Below, in pieces: positions 15,034 to 23,344 of a stretch of DNA of 64,000 nt. Below the pieces are notes generated by a model. The model searched no databases, was not told where the DNA came from, and saw only the letters and a list, made by a program, of their open reading frames with translations. Position 1 is the stretch's first letter; every line of letters starts with the position of its first letter. The stretch covers positions 60,482-124,481 of the forward strand of contig CAMJGE010000007.1 in assembly GCA_946405145.1 (NCBI GenBank). Direction: 5' to 3'. The stretch is from an uncultured Prevotella sp. GTDB taxonomy: Bacteria > Bacteroidota > Bacteroidia > Bacteroidales > Bacteroidaceae. The position numbers were made by a program, and so were the translations under genes.

Positions 15034-16907
15034 AATGGTAGCTTGATAATGATTTCTGTTCCGTTCTTTGGAGTACTGACGATGTCGATGGTGCCATGAT
15101 AGGTGGCTATGCGCTCTCTGATATTATGTAGTCCCATGCCCTCATTGATGTTGTCGGTTCCAGTGCCGTTGTCACTGACGGAGAGGGTTACCTGATTGGA
15201 TTCCTGCATCAGCTGGATGTCAATATGATCGGCTTGTGCATGCCTGATGGCATTATTTACCAGCTCATAGGCGCAGCGATAGAGCACCAGTTCTAACTCT
15301 TTGCTCAGATGGATGTCTCCAATCGTTTGGAAATGTGCCTCAGGCAGACTGAGGGCAAAGTCGTGAAGGGCAGAACTCAGTCCTACTTTCAGCAGTTCTT
15401 CCGGCATCAGGTGATGCGCTGTCCGTCTCAGCTCATTGATGGTCTTGTCAAGCAGTTCCATTGCTCCGTCATCCTTCCTTTCCAGTTTTAGTCGTAATAG
15501 TGAGAGCAAGCTGCCTAACGAATCGTGCAGGTCACGTGCAAGGATATGGCGCTCTTTGGTTTCTGTGTCTAGAGCCACCTTAGCAGCCAGGAGTTCTTTT
15601 TGGCGACGATGAGCCTGTAAGCGATAGACAAATAAGAGAACTAATGCGATGAGCAGTCCGATGGCTACCCCTAACAGCCATCTGAAGAGTTCGTGCTCCT
15701 TATTGAGCGCATTGATCTGTGCTTCTTTCTCCTTGGTCTCGTAGAGCACTTCCATCTGTGAGAGTCCGCTCTGGTAGTCGTGGGTGGCGAAGCGTTCCAT
15801 CATGGAGCGCATTTTCTGGACATATTCGAAAGCCTTGTCGTTCTGACCTAAATGCATATAAATATTTGCCAGCATTTCGTAGCATCCTACATCCGAAATA
15901 GTCGCTTCCTCTTCGTTTTGATGGATGGATTTCTGTGCGTAGTTCAAAGCCTGTTGCCAATGTTGTTCCTTGATAGCCACCATCGCAGCGGCGATGAAGA
16001 TTTCTTGGCGCGTCTCTGTCATCATTTCTTCTGTCATCAGACTCAAAGCCTCCTGGACATAATCCTTTGCCTTTGTGATGTCTTCATGCTGATCCATCAG
16101 ATGCATCTTGACCATTAAGGCGAGCACCTCAGGATAATCGCCTGATTCTTCTTGCCGATGGGCGTAATAATAATGGTAGGCAGGTATTAATGTCTCGTGT
16201 ACCTTATTATAATTGTTTTGGGCAAGATACACCTTGGTAAGTCCCTTACGTGGGAGTGCTGTCATCAGGGAGTCACCAGAGGCTTCACCCGTCCTGATGG
16301 CTTGTTGCCAGTGGTGTTCTGCCTTCTTCAGATTACCCATCGACAAGTACAATTCTGCTATGTTATGGTTCAGGATGGTCTGTGATTCCAACCATCCGTG
16401 TTTCTCGAAGATGGGGAGTGCCTTCTGATACCATTCGATAGCTAACAGATACTTGTCTTGCAGGTTGAAAAGATTTCCCATGGCACCATAGAGCTGAGAG
16501 CGACAATCATCAACATCGCTTTCCGAGTAGCGTCTGTCATCCACCATCGAGTCGGTGACAGCCAATGCCCATCGGAAGTAGTGTTCGGCTTTCTTGTACT
16601 GGTCTGCCCCATAGTTCTGCAGTCCCAAGTGGTAGAGTACGCTCTCTCTGGCGTTTTTTCCATCCACGTCGTACGACAATTTGAGTGCTTTCTTGCAATA
16701 GAACTCATGTTTGTCTGTATCTTTACCCAAGTAGCTGCGAATAAGTTCCAGATAGCAGCGTAACAGCTGTTCTCCCTTGGGTGGGTCAGGGCTGTTGAGT
16801 ACAGCCTCAATAGAGTCAGTTTTGGTATTCCGATGGTCTGTGTATGTCCAGGCATTCATACAGAATACGGCAAACAGGTATATGGTAATTATCAATCTCT
16901 TTTTCAT
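15030..16907 (-). CDS. TPR-sensor histidine kinase (HisKA_3/NarX type)
   Basis: This 625-residue membrane kinase has an N-terminal signal/anchor (MKKRLIITIYLFAVFCMNAW), a long periplasmic region of tetratricopeptide repeats (about 45-390) and one transmembrane helix (about 413-432). A HisKA_3 dimerisation domain follows with RDLHDSLGSLLSLL (His about 460), then a GHKL ATPase domain with DNGTGTDNINEGMGLHNIRERI. The TPR-sensor/one-TM/NarX-type layout is common in Bacteroidales. The input signal is unknown. Confidence 0.92.
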   Translation of the reverse strand: MKKRLIITIYLFAVFCMNAWTYTDHRNTKTDSIEAVLNSPDPPKGEQLLRCYLELIRSYLGKDTDKHEFYCKKALKLSYDVDGKNARESVLYHLGLQNYGADQYKKAEHYFRWALAVTDSMVDDRRYSESDVDDCRSQLYGAMGNLFNLQDKYLLAIEWYQKALPIFEKHGWLESQTILNHNIAELYLSMGNLKKAEHHWQQAIRTGEASGDSLMTALPRKGLTKVYLAQNNYNKVHETLIPAYHYYYAHRQEESGDYPEVLALMVKMHLMDQHEDITKAKDYVQEALSLMTEEMMTETRQEIFIAAAMVAIKEQHWQQALNYAQKSIHQNEEEATISDVGCYEMLANIYMHLGQNDKAFEYVQKMRSMMERFATHDYQSGLSQMEVLYETKEKEAQINALNKEHELFRWLLGVAIGLLIALVLLFVYRLQAHRRQKELLAAKVALDTETKERHILARDLHDSLGSLLSLLRLKLERKDDGAMELLDKTINELRRTAHHLMPEELLKVGLSSALHDFALSLPEAHFQTIGDIHLSKELELVLYRCAYELVNNAIRHAQADHIDIQLMQESNQVTLSVSDNGTGTDNINEGMGLHNIRERIATYHGTIDIVSTPKNGTEIIIKLPL

Positions 16908-16927
16908 GCTGATTAGCTATTTGTTCA

Positions 16928-16935
16928 CAAAGGTA
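16928..16935 (-). promoter_or_regulatory. Possible -7 element of the two-component operon
   Basis: The minus strand reads TACCTTTG, a match to TAnnTTTG, about 20 bases before the kinase start. No convincing TTG box lies at 19-21 bases upstream, so the call is weak. Confidence 0.4.
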
Positions 16936-17051
16936 CACATTTCTTTTGAATTACATCCATCAATATTAAATTTTGCAATAATAGGGAGTAGTTCATACCA
17001 CCCATTTGGGTGGCGATTTGCCCTTTTTGCCTATATTTGTTAAACTTGAAT

Positions 17052-17083
17052 ATTGGTAGGATGCCGCAAAATGTTTATCTTTG
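17052..17083 (+). promoter_or_regulatory. Bacteroidetes promoter of the OmpA-like operon
   Basis: ATTG (17052-17055) is followed after 20 bases by TATCTTTG (17076-17083). It directs transcription of the three exported-protein genes from 17111. Confidence 0.72.
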
Positions 17084-17110
17084 GCAAACGTTATTATTAA
17101 TATTACAACT

Positions 17111-18379
17111 ATGACCAAGAAAAGATTAATCATTGCTTTAGCATTATTTGCGTGTATGGGTGCTGATGTCAGTGCTCAGGGATTCCTGAACAGACTGAAG
17201 GACAAGGCACTACAAACAGTACAGGGAAAAGTTGAAGAGAAAGTCGATCAGACTGTCAGTGAGGGAATGGATGAAGTGCTTGACGGAAAATCTTCAAAGA
17301 AAGGTAAGAAGTCGAAAGATGCAGAAATGGCTGATGTTGGTGCTGGTGAGGCTGATCCCACCACAGCTACCGCATCAGACTTCAAGCGTGGTTCTGTCAT
17401 CTTGTTCCAGGACGATGTGACAGCTGAACAGGTGGGCGAGTTCCCTTCTAAGTGGGATATGTTCTCAGGTACGGTAGAGACTAAGACCCTGGGTGGCGTG
17501 AAGGCCATCAATCTGACTGACAATGCTCAGATACAGCCGCTGATCAAAGAGCAGGGCGCTTATCTGCCAGAGGAGTTTACCATCGAATATGATTTCTATT
17601 ATTGGAATACCAAGGACGATGTTGGTCTGAACGACATCAAACTGATCCTTGCCGTTACCAAAGAGCGCTCGGAGTTCCCTGGCGAGGGATATGATTCTGG
17701 TGACCTGACAGCCTTCGTCCTGAAGCATGGTGTCTGTGATACCCAAGAGCATGGCTATTATTTCAATGGAAACAAGGAAGGTGCCTTTGACTACTCGTTC
17801 AAGAAGGGCTGGAACCATGTAGCCCTGTCGTTCAACAAGCGTGCGCTGAAGGTTTATTTCAACGACAAGCGTGTGGTGAACCTGCCACGTGTCAACCAAC
17901 CCACATGGATGTGCTTCCAAGTCCCCTATGAATATATTAACCTCACCTTCATCCGCAACGTGGTGATTGCCAAAGGTGCCGTTGCGCTCTATGACCGCAA
18001 TGCACAGGATGTGTCTGCTGTAGAGAAGGCCATTCAGGAGACGGGTAAGTTTGTCACCAACAATATCCTCTTCGATACAGGCAAGGCTACGCTGAAGCAG
18101 GAGTCGATGATTGAGATTATGAAGGTGGCTGACTATATGAAGAAGAACCCGACGGCTCGTTTCGAAGTTCAGGGTCATACCGATAATCAGGGCTCTGACA
18201 AGATCAATGATCCCCTGTCACAGCAGCGTGCAGAGGCTATCGTGAAGGCATTGGAGGGCTTGGGTGTTGATGGTTTCAACCTGAAGGCTGTAGGTAAGGG
18301 CTCTCACGAACCCGTTGCCGACAATAAGACAGAGGCAGGTCGTGCCCAGAACCGTCGTGTAGAGTTCATCAAGAGATAA
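17111..18379 (+). CDS. Exported OmpA-domain protein
   Basis: This 422-residue protein has a signal peptide ending near VSAQ. A short basic helical region follows (GFLNRLKDKALQTVQGKVEE), then an acidic/lysine linker. A central region around residues 100-290 has the look of a LamG-type beta-sandwich (ITNLTFIRNVVIAKG style strands). The C-terminal OmpA peptidoglycan-binding domain (about 310-422) includes FDTGKATLKQESM, VQGHTDNQG and RAQNRRVEF. I start it at ATG 17111; the upstream in-frame TTG at 17081 lies inside the -7 element. It probably links the outer membrane and cell wall. The helical motif after the signal peptide recurs in the next gene. Confidence 0.85.
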   Translation: MTKKRLIIALALFACMGADVSAQGFLNRLKDKALQTVQGKVEEKVDQTVSEGMDEVLDGKSSKKGKKSKDAEMADVGAGEADPTTATASDFKRGSVILFQDDVTAEQVGEFPSKWDMFSGTVETKTLGGVKAINLTDNAQIQPLIKEQGAYLPEEFTIEYDFYYWNTKDDVGLNDIKLILAVTKERSEFPGEGYDSGDLTAFVLKHGVCDTQEHGYYFNGNKEGAFDYSFKKGWNHVALSFNKRALKVYFNDKRVVNLPRVNQPTWMCFQVPYEYINLTFIRNVVIAKGAVALYDRNAQDVSAVEKAIQETGKFVTNNILFDTGKATLKQESMIEIMKVADYMKKNPTARFEVQGHTDNQGSDKINDPLSQQRAEAIVKALEGLGVDGFNLKAVGKGSHEPVADNKTEAGRAQNRRVEFIKR

Positions 18380-18383
18380 GCGT

Positions 18384-19967
18384 ATGAAAAAGATACTGAT
18401 GATGGTAGCAGCCATGATGCTGCTCAGTACGACAGAAACGAATGCCCAGGGCTTCTTGAACAAGTTGAAGCAGAAAGCTCTGCAGGCCGCTAAGGGGCAA
18501 AGTGAGGAAGCCGAAGAAGAGGCCGAGTCTCCAAAGGTGGAGTCGGGGGATGCTTCTAATCTTGCTATCGCTCAGGGCAGTGATATTATTCCCAAACGTA
18601 GAACCTCAACTGTGACATGGGATGGTGTTCTGACACCCAGTACAGCCTCTACGGCTGAGGCGCTGATGAACGAGTTGCCCCCATTGCCCTCTGCTGAGAA
18701 GATGGCGAAAAGTACAATGGAGGAGCGTGATTCCTATGCCCAGAAGATCGCTGCCGTTGTGGTGCGTGCCGATCAGTTACAGCGCGAACAGTCTGGTTGC
18801 TCTGATGCCGAGATGGAAGCCCTGCGCCAGAAATGGGAAAGTAAGATCCAGAACCAGTTTGGTCTGACCAAAGCCGAGTTGGCGATCCTCAACGATGAGA
18901 ATGCCCCAGAATCAAAGAAGAAGCCCATCAAGGATAAGGTGATGGCGAAGGTTCTGGGAGGTGATGTCAACACGATGGATCTGGAGAAGTTCGAGAAGAT
19001 GAGCGAGCAGGAGCAGGAGGCTTATATCAAGGCACATCCAGAGTTTATCCAGCAGATGCAGAAGATGGCGATGAATGCCAGAAATTTTTCCAAGCAGACG
19101 CAGGACATGACGAAGGCTTTCAGTGGCTATGAGGCTCAGGTGGGCCGACTGACCAACAATTATCAGCAACAGATGAAGGAGGAAGCCCAACACGACTATA
19201 GTGCCATCGCCAAGAAGTATGAGGGTAAATTGCAGAAGATCTACGGTCAGATCTGTATAGAGGATGATCCCAATAAGATTGACGCTCTTTATGCAGATGC
19301 AGACGAGTTGCTCTATAACTACCGTCTGGAGGCGGCAAAGGAGTATCGGGCTTCCCTGGAGCGACAGATAGCGAATGTGAAACAGTTTGCGGAAGAGTTC
19401 AACAGACTGTCACAGCGCCTGGTCGATCTGGGCGAACTGCCTCAGTGTGCTGTCGGGCGGACAGACCTGAACGCTGTTATCATGACAGGTTGTTTGCTCG
19501 ATGATGCCTACAAGGAGTTGCCGGATATCATACCATTAAGAGGCTTCTGTCCGGAGACCATTTATGAACTGCCCGCTGGCTGGCGCTTTGCAACATGGGA
19601 GTGCCGCAGCTTCCAGAATGTCAGCAAAGTGTCTTGCGAGTGGCCGTTTTTGGCTGTGCGTGAGAAAGGTGATGAAGTGGAATACGGCGTGTTGGATTGT
19701 AACAACTTCCGCACCATCAGCGAGTCAGAGCTTGAGAGCATCAATAAGAAGGTGGATCAGCGTCTGAAGCAGAATCCAAGCAAACCGCCCTATGGCGTCT
19801 ATAAGAGCCGCAGTGGTAAGCGACAGGCGGAGTACAGTCAGACGGGTGAGCTCATCATCAATGGCATGACGACTTGCACCCCGATTGCATTTGAGAATAA
19901 GACAGACCATTTAGAGTGGGTGATGATAGATGATAACAAGATCGTGAAGTGCACCTATAAACTCTGA
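18384..19967 (+). CDS. Exported helical protein of unknown function
   Basis: I do not recognise the family. The 527-residue protein has a signal peptide (MKKILMMVAAMMLLSTTETNAQ) followed by GFLNKLKQKALQAAKGQ, nearly the same motif as in the preceding OmpA-type protein. A long charged, helix-rich middle (about 90-330) with many Glu/Lys/Gln may form coiled coils. The C-terminal third has mixed composition and conserved-looking aromatic residues. It starts 4 bases after the OmpA-domain gene and ends 1 base before the next gene, so the three form one operon. A periplasmic location is likely. Confidence 0.8.
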   Translation: MKKILMMVAAMMLLSTTETNAQGFLNKLKQKALQAAKGQSEEAEEEAESPKVESGDASNLAIAQGSDIIPKRRTSTVTWDGVLTPSTASTAEALMNELPPLPSAEKMAKSTMEERDSYAQKIAAVVVRADQLQREQSGCSDAEMEALRQKWESKIQNQFGLTKAELAILNDENAPESKKKPIKDKVMAKVLGGDVNTMDLEKFEKMSEQEQEAYIKAHPEFIQQMQKMAMNARNFSKQTQDMTKAFSGYEAQVGRLTNNYQQQMKEEAQHDYSAIAKKYEGKLQKIYGQICIEDDPNKIDALYADADELLYNYRLEAAKEYRASLERQIANVKQFAEEFNRLSQRLVDLGELPQCAVGRTDLNAVIMTGCLLDDAYKELPDIIPLRGFCPETIYELPAGWRFATWECRSFQNVSKVSCEWPFLAVREKGDEVEYGVLDCNNFRTISESELESINKKVDQRLKQNPSKPPYGVYKSRSGKRQAEYSQTGELIINGMTTCTPIAFENKTDHLEWVMIDDNKIVKCTYKL

Positions 19968-19968
19968 A

Positions 19969-20679
19969 ATGACAAACGTAAGACAACATTTAATGCTGTG
20001 GCTATCGCTCATCATGGGCAGTGCCACAGCTTTTTCTACCAACTACCCCAAGGAGTTTGGTGACGACTGGACATCAGCGGCGCAGTTCGTCCATGAGCAT
20101 CATGCAGCGTGGAAATCTCTTTTTGAGGCGTTTGGCGTGGATGCCCGTCTGGCTGAGGCTATTGTCTTTCCAGAACTCATCCGTTATTCCAGATGGCAGG
20201 ATGAGATAGAGACGGCTGCTGTCAACGGACTCTATGTGCTGCAAGGCGTATCAGGTGCAAACTTCTCGATAGGCCGCTTTCAGATGAAGCCCTCATTCGC
20301 TGAGGAGGTGGAAGCGGCTTGGAACCAATCTGCTCTCGCCAAGGAATATGGTTTCGTGTTCAATCTCCAGGATGGGGCAGAGGCACGTCGCTCTCGCATC
20401 CGACGACTTGACACGATGGAGGGGCAATGCCGTTACCTGGCGATTTTCATACGCCTGCAATTCCTGCGCCATCCACAGCTCCAATCGTTGCAAGTGAAAG
20501 AACAGGTAGGCATGTTAGCCACCATCTACAACCGCTCTTTCTCCACGACTTGGGAGCAAGCCTGCCAGTTGCGCCATCAGAAAAGTTTCCATACAGATAT
20601 GATTGTCACCCGCCACACCAAAAGGTATTGCTATGCCGCCATCGCCCAAGCCTTTTATCAAGTCTGTAATAAAGGCTGA
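19969..20679 (+). CDS. Exported lysozyme-like (transglycosylase-fold) candidate
   Basis: This 236-residue protein has an N-terminal signal segment (about 1-23). Residues 56-115 resemble a lysozyme-fold core: an acidic residue in IVFPELIRYS (Glu69, candidate catalytic Glu) and the later SIGRFQMKPSFAEEVE (100-115), which recalls the GxxQ motif of lytic transglycosylases. The helical C-terminus is arginine-rich. A role in peptidoglycan cleavage would fit its place after an OmpA-type cell-wall-binding protein, but the fold assignment is by motif impression only. Confidence 0.65.
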   Translation: MTNVRQHLMLWLSLIMGSATAFSTNYPKEFGDDWTSAAQFVHEHHAAWKSLFEAFGVDARLAEAIVFPELIRYSRWQDEIETAAVNGLYVLQGVSGANFSIGRFQMKPSFAEEVEAAWNQSALAKEYGFVFNLQDGAEARRSRIRRLDTMEGQCRYLAIFIRLQFLRHPQLQSLQVKEQVGMLATIYNRSFSTTWEQACQLRHQKSFHTDMIVTRHTKRYCYAAIAQAFYQVCNKG

Positions 20680-20760
20680 CTTTTAGGAAATATGTGCCTG
20701 GCATCGCTGCGGACGGGGCGGCAACGCAGTTGCAAAGATACGAAAACCGAAAAAACTTTC

Positions 20761-20778
20761 GTGATTACATGTAATCAC
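20761..20778. repeat. 18-bp perfect palindrome
   Basis: GTGATTACATGTAATCAC is a perfect inverted repeat without a loop, the form of a binding site for a dimeric regulator. It lies about 340 bases before the kor promoter and 80 bases after the lysozyme-like gene. Confidence 0.75.
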
Positions 20779-20898
20779 AAAAATGGCTTTTTGGAGCGTC
20801 GATTTATGAAAATATAACGTATTTAACTTTCGTTTGCGTGAAAAACGCCCAAAATTGAGTGAAGAGCGAGGTTTAAGAAAATCTTAGAATAGTGCCAT

Positions 20899-20976
20899 AA
20901 TTCGAGGGGAATTCTGGCGCAATTCGAGGGGAATTCTGGCAGAATTCGAAGGGAATTCTTCAAGAATTCGATGGGG
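20899..20976 (+). repeat. 22-nt tandem repeat with GAATTC pairs
   Basis: Units start at 20899, 20921, 20943 and 20965 (last one partial), each beginning AATTCGARGGGAATTC. Two AATTC words flank each short G-rich core, so every unit is also a small imperfect palindrome. The period is exactly 22 bases over 3.5 copies. Confidence 0.85.
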
Positions 20977-21103
20977 TTTGCAACTCTCAGAATAAAAGTA
21001 TCTACTGCCTTTGGTCTATGCATAGTCAAGTAGAAAATATGACGATCGATTGTTGTCAAAAGGTAGGATTTCGTAATAAATTGAAATAAAAAGGCGATTT
21101 TCT

Positions 21104-21134
21104 TTTGCTATTTGCATACTTATTAGTACCTTTG
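21104..21134 (+). promoter_or_regulatory. Bacteroidetes promoter of the kor operon
   Basis: TTTG (21104-21107) and TACCTTTG (21127-21134) are separated by 19 bases. The leader to ATG 21177 is about 35 bases. Confidence 0.8.
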
Positions 21135-21176
21135 CAGCCAATTTCGTAAGAAGTTAATGCATTAAACAAATACAAT

Positions 21177-21407
21177 ATGGCAAAAATGAAAGGCGCCATC
21201 GTGGTGGATACTGAGCGTTGCAAGGGATGTCAGCTTTGCATCATCGCCTGCCCTCAGAAGGTCATCGCCCTGGCCAACAAAGTGAATCTTCACGGCTATC
21301 CCTATGTGGAGGCAGTCAACGAAGAGGCCTGTGTAGGCTGTGCTTCGTGTGGTATCGTCTGCCCCGACGGGTGTATCACCGTGTATCGTAAAAAAGTGGA
21401 GGAGTAA
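21177..21407 (+). CDS. korD: 2-oxoacid:ferredoxin oxidoreductase, 4Fe-4S subunit
   Basis: This 76-residue dicluster ferredoxin has two classical motifs, CKGCQLCIIACP (about 14-25) and CVGCASCGIVCP (about 52-63), each binding a 4Fe-4S cluster. It is the delta subunit that passes electrons from the thiamine-pyrophosphate centre to ferredoxin. It is the first gene of the operon, directly behind the promoter at 21104-21134 and 3 bases before the alpha subunit. Confidence 0.93.
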   Translation: MAKMKGAIVVDTERCKGCQLCIIACPQKVIALANKVNLHGYPYVEAVNEEACVGCASCGIVCPDGCITVYRKKVEE

Positions 21408-21410
21408 GTT

Positions 21411-22493
21411 ATGGCAGAAGAGAAAGAAGTTGTGTTGATGAAAGGCAACGAGGCGATTGCCCACGCTGCTATTCGTTGCGGATGCGACGGCTATTTCGGC
21501 TATCCTATTACTCCGCAGAGTGAAGTGATTGAGACGCTGGCTGAGCTGAAGCCTTGGGAGACCACCGGTATGCAGGTGGTTCAGGCTGAGAGTGAGCTGG
21601 CTTCTATCTACATGGTATATGGCGCCGCTGGTGCAGGTAAGCGAGCTATGACGTCATCGTCATCGCCTGGTGTTGCACTGATGCAGGAGGGTATCACCTA
21701 TATGGCTGGTGCCGAGGTGCCTGGTGTGTTTGTGAATGTTCAGCGTGGCGGTCCTGGTCTGGGAACGATCCAGCCTTCACAGGGTGACTATTTCCAGGCT
21801 ACCCGTGGTGGTGGTAACGGTGACTATAAGGTGATCGTACTGGCTCCCTCTTCTGTACAGGAGATGGCCGACTTCGTGGATCTCGCCTTCGAGCTGGCCT
21901 TCAAGTATCGCAACCCCGCTATGATTCTGAGCGACGGTGTGATCGGTCAGATGATGGAGAAGGTGGTGCTGCCTCCGTTCAAGCCCCGTCGTACGGATGA
22001 GGAGGTGATCAAGCAGTGTCCTTGGGCTTCTACTGGTAAGCCTAAGAACCGTGAGCGCGTGGTGATTACCTCTCTGGAGCTGAAGCCTGAGATCATGGAG
22101 CAGCGCAACTTGGCTCTGCAGGAGAAATATCGTAAGATCCAGGAGAACGAGGTTCGCTTCGAGCAGCAGCAGATGGATGATGCCGAATACGCCATCGTGG
22201 CCTTCGGTAGTGCCGCCCGTCTGTCGGAGAAGGCAATCGAGGTGGCTCGTGAACAGGGCATCAAAGTAGGTCTGTTCCGTCCTATCACGCTGTTCCCCTT
22301 CCCCACAAAGCAGATTGCTGAGCTGGCTAAGACCAAGAAGGGAATTCTGGTGGTAGAGATCAATGCTGGACAGATGGTACAGGATGTCCGCCTGGCTGTG
22401 AACGGTGCTGTGCCCGTGGAGCAGTTCGGTCGTCTGGGTGGTATCGTGCCCGAGCCCGAGGAAATTGTAGAAGCTTTAAAGAAGGTCATGTAA
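21411..22493 (+). CDS. korA: 2-oxoacid:ferredoxin oxidoreductase, alpha subunit (VorB/KorA type)
   Basis: This 360-residue alpha subunit has the pyrimidine-binding region MKGNEAIAHAAIRCGCDGYFGYPITPQSE, the segment MTSSSSPGVALMQEGITYMAG, and NVQRGGPGLGTIQPSQGDYFQ. The complex oxidatively decarboxylates a 2-oxoacid to acyl-CoA with reduction of ferredoxin, or runs in reverse to fix CO2 in anaerobes. The sequence resembles subunits annotated both as 3-methyl-2-oxobutanoate (VorB) and 2-oxoglutarate (KorA) enzymes; the substrate is not resolved here. Confidence 0.92.
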   Translation: MAEEKEVVLMKGNEAIAHAAIRCGCDGYFGYPITPQSEVIETLAELKPWETTGMQVVQAESELASIYMVYGAAGAGKRAMTSSSSPGVALMQEGITYMAGAEVPGVFVNVQRGGPGLGTIQPSQGDYFQATRGGGNGDYKVIVLAPSSVQEMADFVDLAFELAFKYRNPAMILSDGVIGQMMEKVVLPPFKPRRTDEEVIKQCPWASTGKPKNRERVVITSLELKPEIMEQRNLALQEKYRKIQENEVRFEQQQMDDAEYAIVAFGSAARLSEKAIEVAREQGIKVGLFRPITLFPFPTKQIAELAKTKKGILVVEINAGQMVQDVRLAVNGAVPVEQFGRLGGIVPEPEEIVEALKKVM

Positions 22494-22496
22494 GTT

Positions 22497-23267
22497 ATGG
22501 ATAGAAATCAAATAGTTCAACCAGAGAATATCGTCTGCAAGAAGCCGACGCTGATGAACGACAACAATATGCACTACTGCCCGGGCTGTAGTCATGGTGT
22601 GGTGCATAAGCTCATTGCCGAAGTCATCGAAGAGATGGGTATGGAAGACAAGGCCGTAGGTGTATCGCCTGTAGGCTGTGCTGTCTTCGCGTACAATTAT
22701 ATAGATATCGACTGGCAGGAGGCTGCCCATGGTCGTGCGCCCGCACTGGCTACAGGTATCAAGCGCTGCTGGCCTGACCGCCTCGTGTTCACCTATCAGG
22801 GTGATGGCGACCTGGCTTGTATCGGTACCTGTGAGACCATTCACGCCCTGAACCGTGGCGAGAACATCGTGATTATCTTCGTGAACAATGCCATCTATGG
22901 CATGACGGGTGGTCAGATGGCGCCTACGACGCTGATTGGTCAGAAGACCTCTACCTGTCCTTACGGACGTGATCCTGAGATTCATGGTTATCCCCTGAAG
23001 ATGGCTGATATCGCCGCTCAGCTCGAGGGTACCTGCTATGTGACACGTCAGAGTGTGGAGTCTGTGGCCTCTATCAACAAGGCAAAGAAGGCGCTGCGCA
23101 AGGCTTTCGAGGCTTCTATGGCTGGAAAGGGTTCTTCGCTGGTGGAGTTTGTGTCAACCTGTAACAGTGGTTGGAAGCTCACACCTGCTAAGGCTAACGA
23201 ATGGATGAAGGAGAATATGTTCCCCTTCTATCCCAAAGGTGACTTAAAAGATACGACAAATAAATAA
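22497..23267 (+). CDS. korB: 2-oxoacid:ferredoxin oxidoreductase, beta (TPP) subunit
   Basis: This 256-residue subunit binds thiamine pyrophosphate, with the motif GDGDLACIG followed about 30 residues on by NNAIYGMTGGQMAPTT. The N-terminal HYCPGCSHG is the usual Cys-containing start of KorB/VorA proteins. It follows the alpha subunit after 3 bases. A 77-base gap with a hairpin repeat separates it from the gamma subunit, an unusually long interval in this otherwise tight operon. Confidence 0.93.
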   Translation: MDRNQIVQPENIVCKKPTLMNDNNMHYCPGCSHGVVHKLIAEVIEEMGMEDKAVGVSPVGCAVFAYNYIDIDWQEAAHGRAPALATGIKRCWPDRLVFTYQGDGDLACIGTCETIHALNRGENIVIIFVNNAIYGMTGGQMAPTTLIGQKTSTCPYGRDPEIHGYPLKMADIAAQLEGTCYVTRQSVESVASINKAKKALRKAFEASMAGKGSSLVEFVSTCNSGWKLTPAKANEWMKENMFPFYPKGDLKDTTNK

Positions 23268-23278
23268 TGAATTATCGT

Positions 23279-23330
23279 GCAAACCGAATGCAGAGAGTTT
23301 ACTCTTTGCTGAGGTGCAGCCGATGATGCA
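23279..23330 (+). repeat. Hairpin repeat between korB and korC
   Basis: The gap contains GCAGAGAG TTTA CTCTTTGC (23290-23309), an 8-bp stem with one G-U pair, inside a segment beginning GCAAACCGAATGCAG and ending GGTGCAGCCGATGATGC. It has no T-tract. Its style recalls dispersed intergenic elements in Bacteroidales, but I see only one copy here. Confidence 0.5.
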
Positions 23331-23344
23331 TAAAACGTAGTTTT

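Larger units (their letters stand above)
20680..21176 (+). other. Intergenic region with palindrome, 22-nt repeats and kor promoter
   Basis: No supportable gene lies here. The region contains an 18-bp perfect palindrome (20761-20778), a 22-base tandem repeat with paired GAATTC words (20899-20976), and the promoter of the oxidoreductase operon (21104-21134). A minus-strand frame across the repeat is an artefact of it. Confidence 0.8.

Noticed and set aside
17081..17110. TTG-initiated extension of the OmpA-domain protein
   Set aside because: The codon overlaps the -7 element TATCTTTG; ATG 17111 begins a standard signal peptide.
20733..20740. TATCTTTG on the minus strand resembling a -7 element
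   Set aside because: No gene lies downstream on that strand and there is no TTG box at the right distance. An antisense RNA over the lysozyme-like gene cannot be excluded but is unsupported.
20823..21059. Minus-strand 78-codon frame upstream of the kor operon
   Set aside because: Its middle simply translates the 22-nt GAATTC repeat (ARIPLEL/RILPEF-like units); there is no start context or conserved motif.
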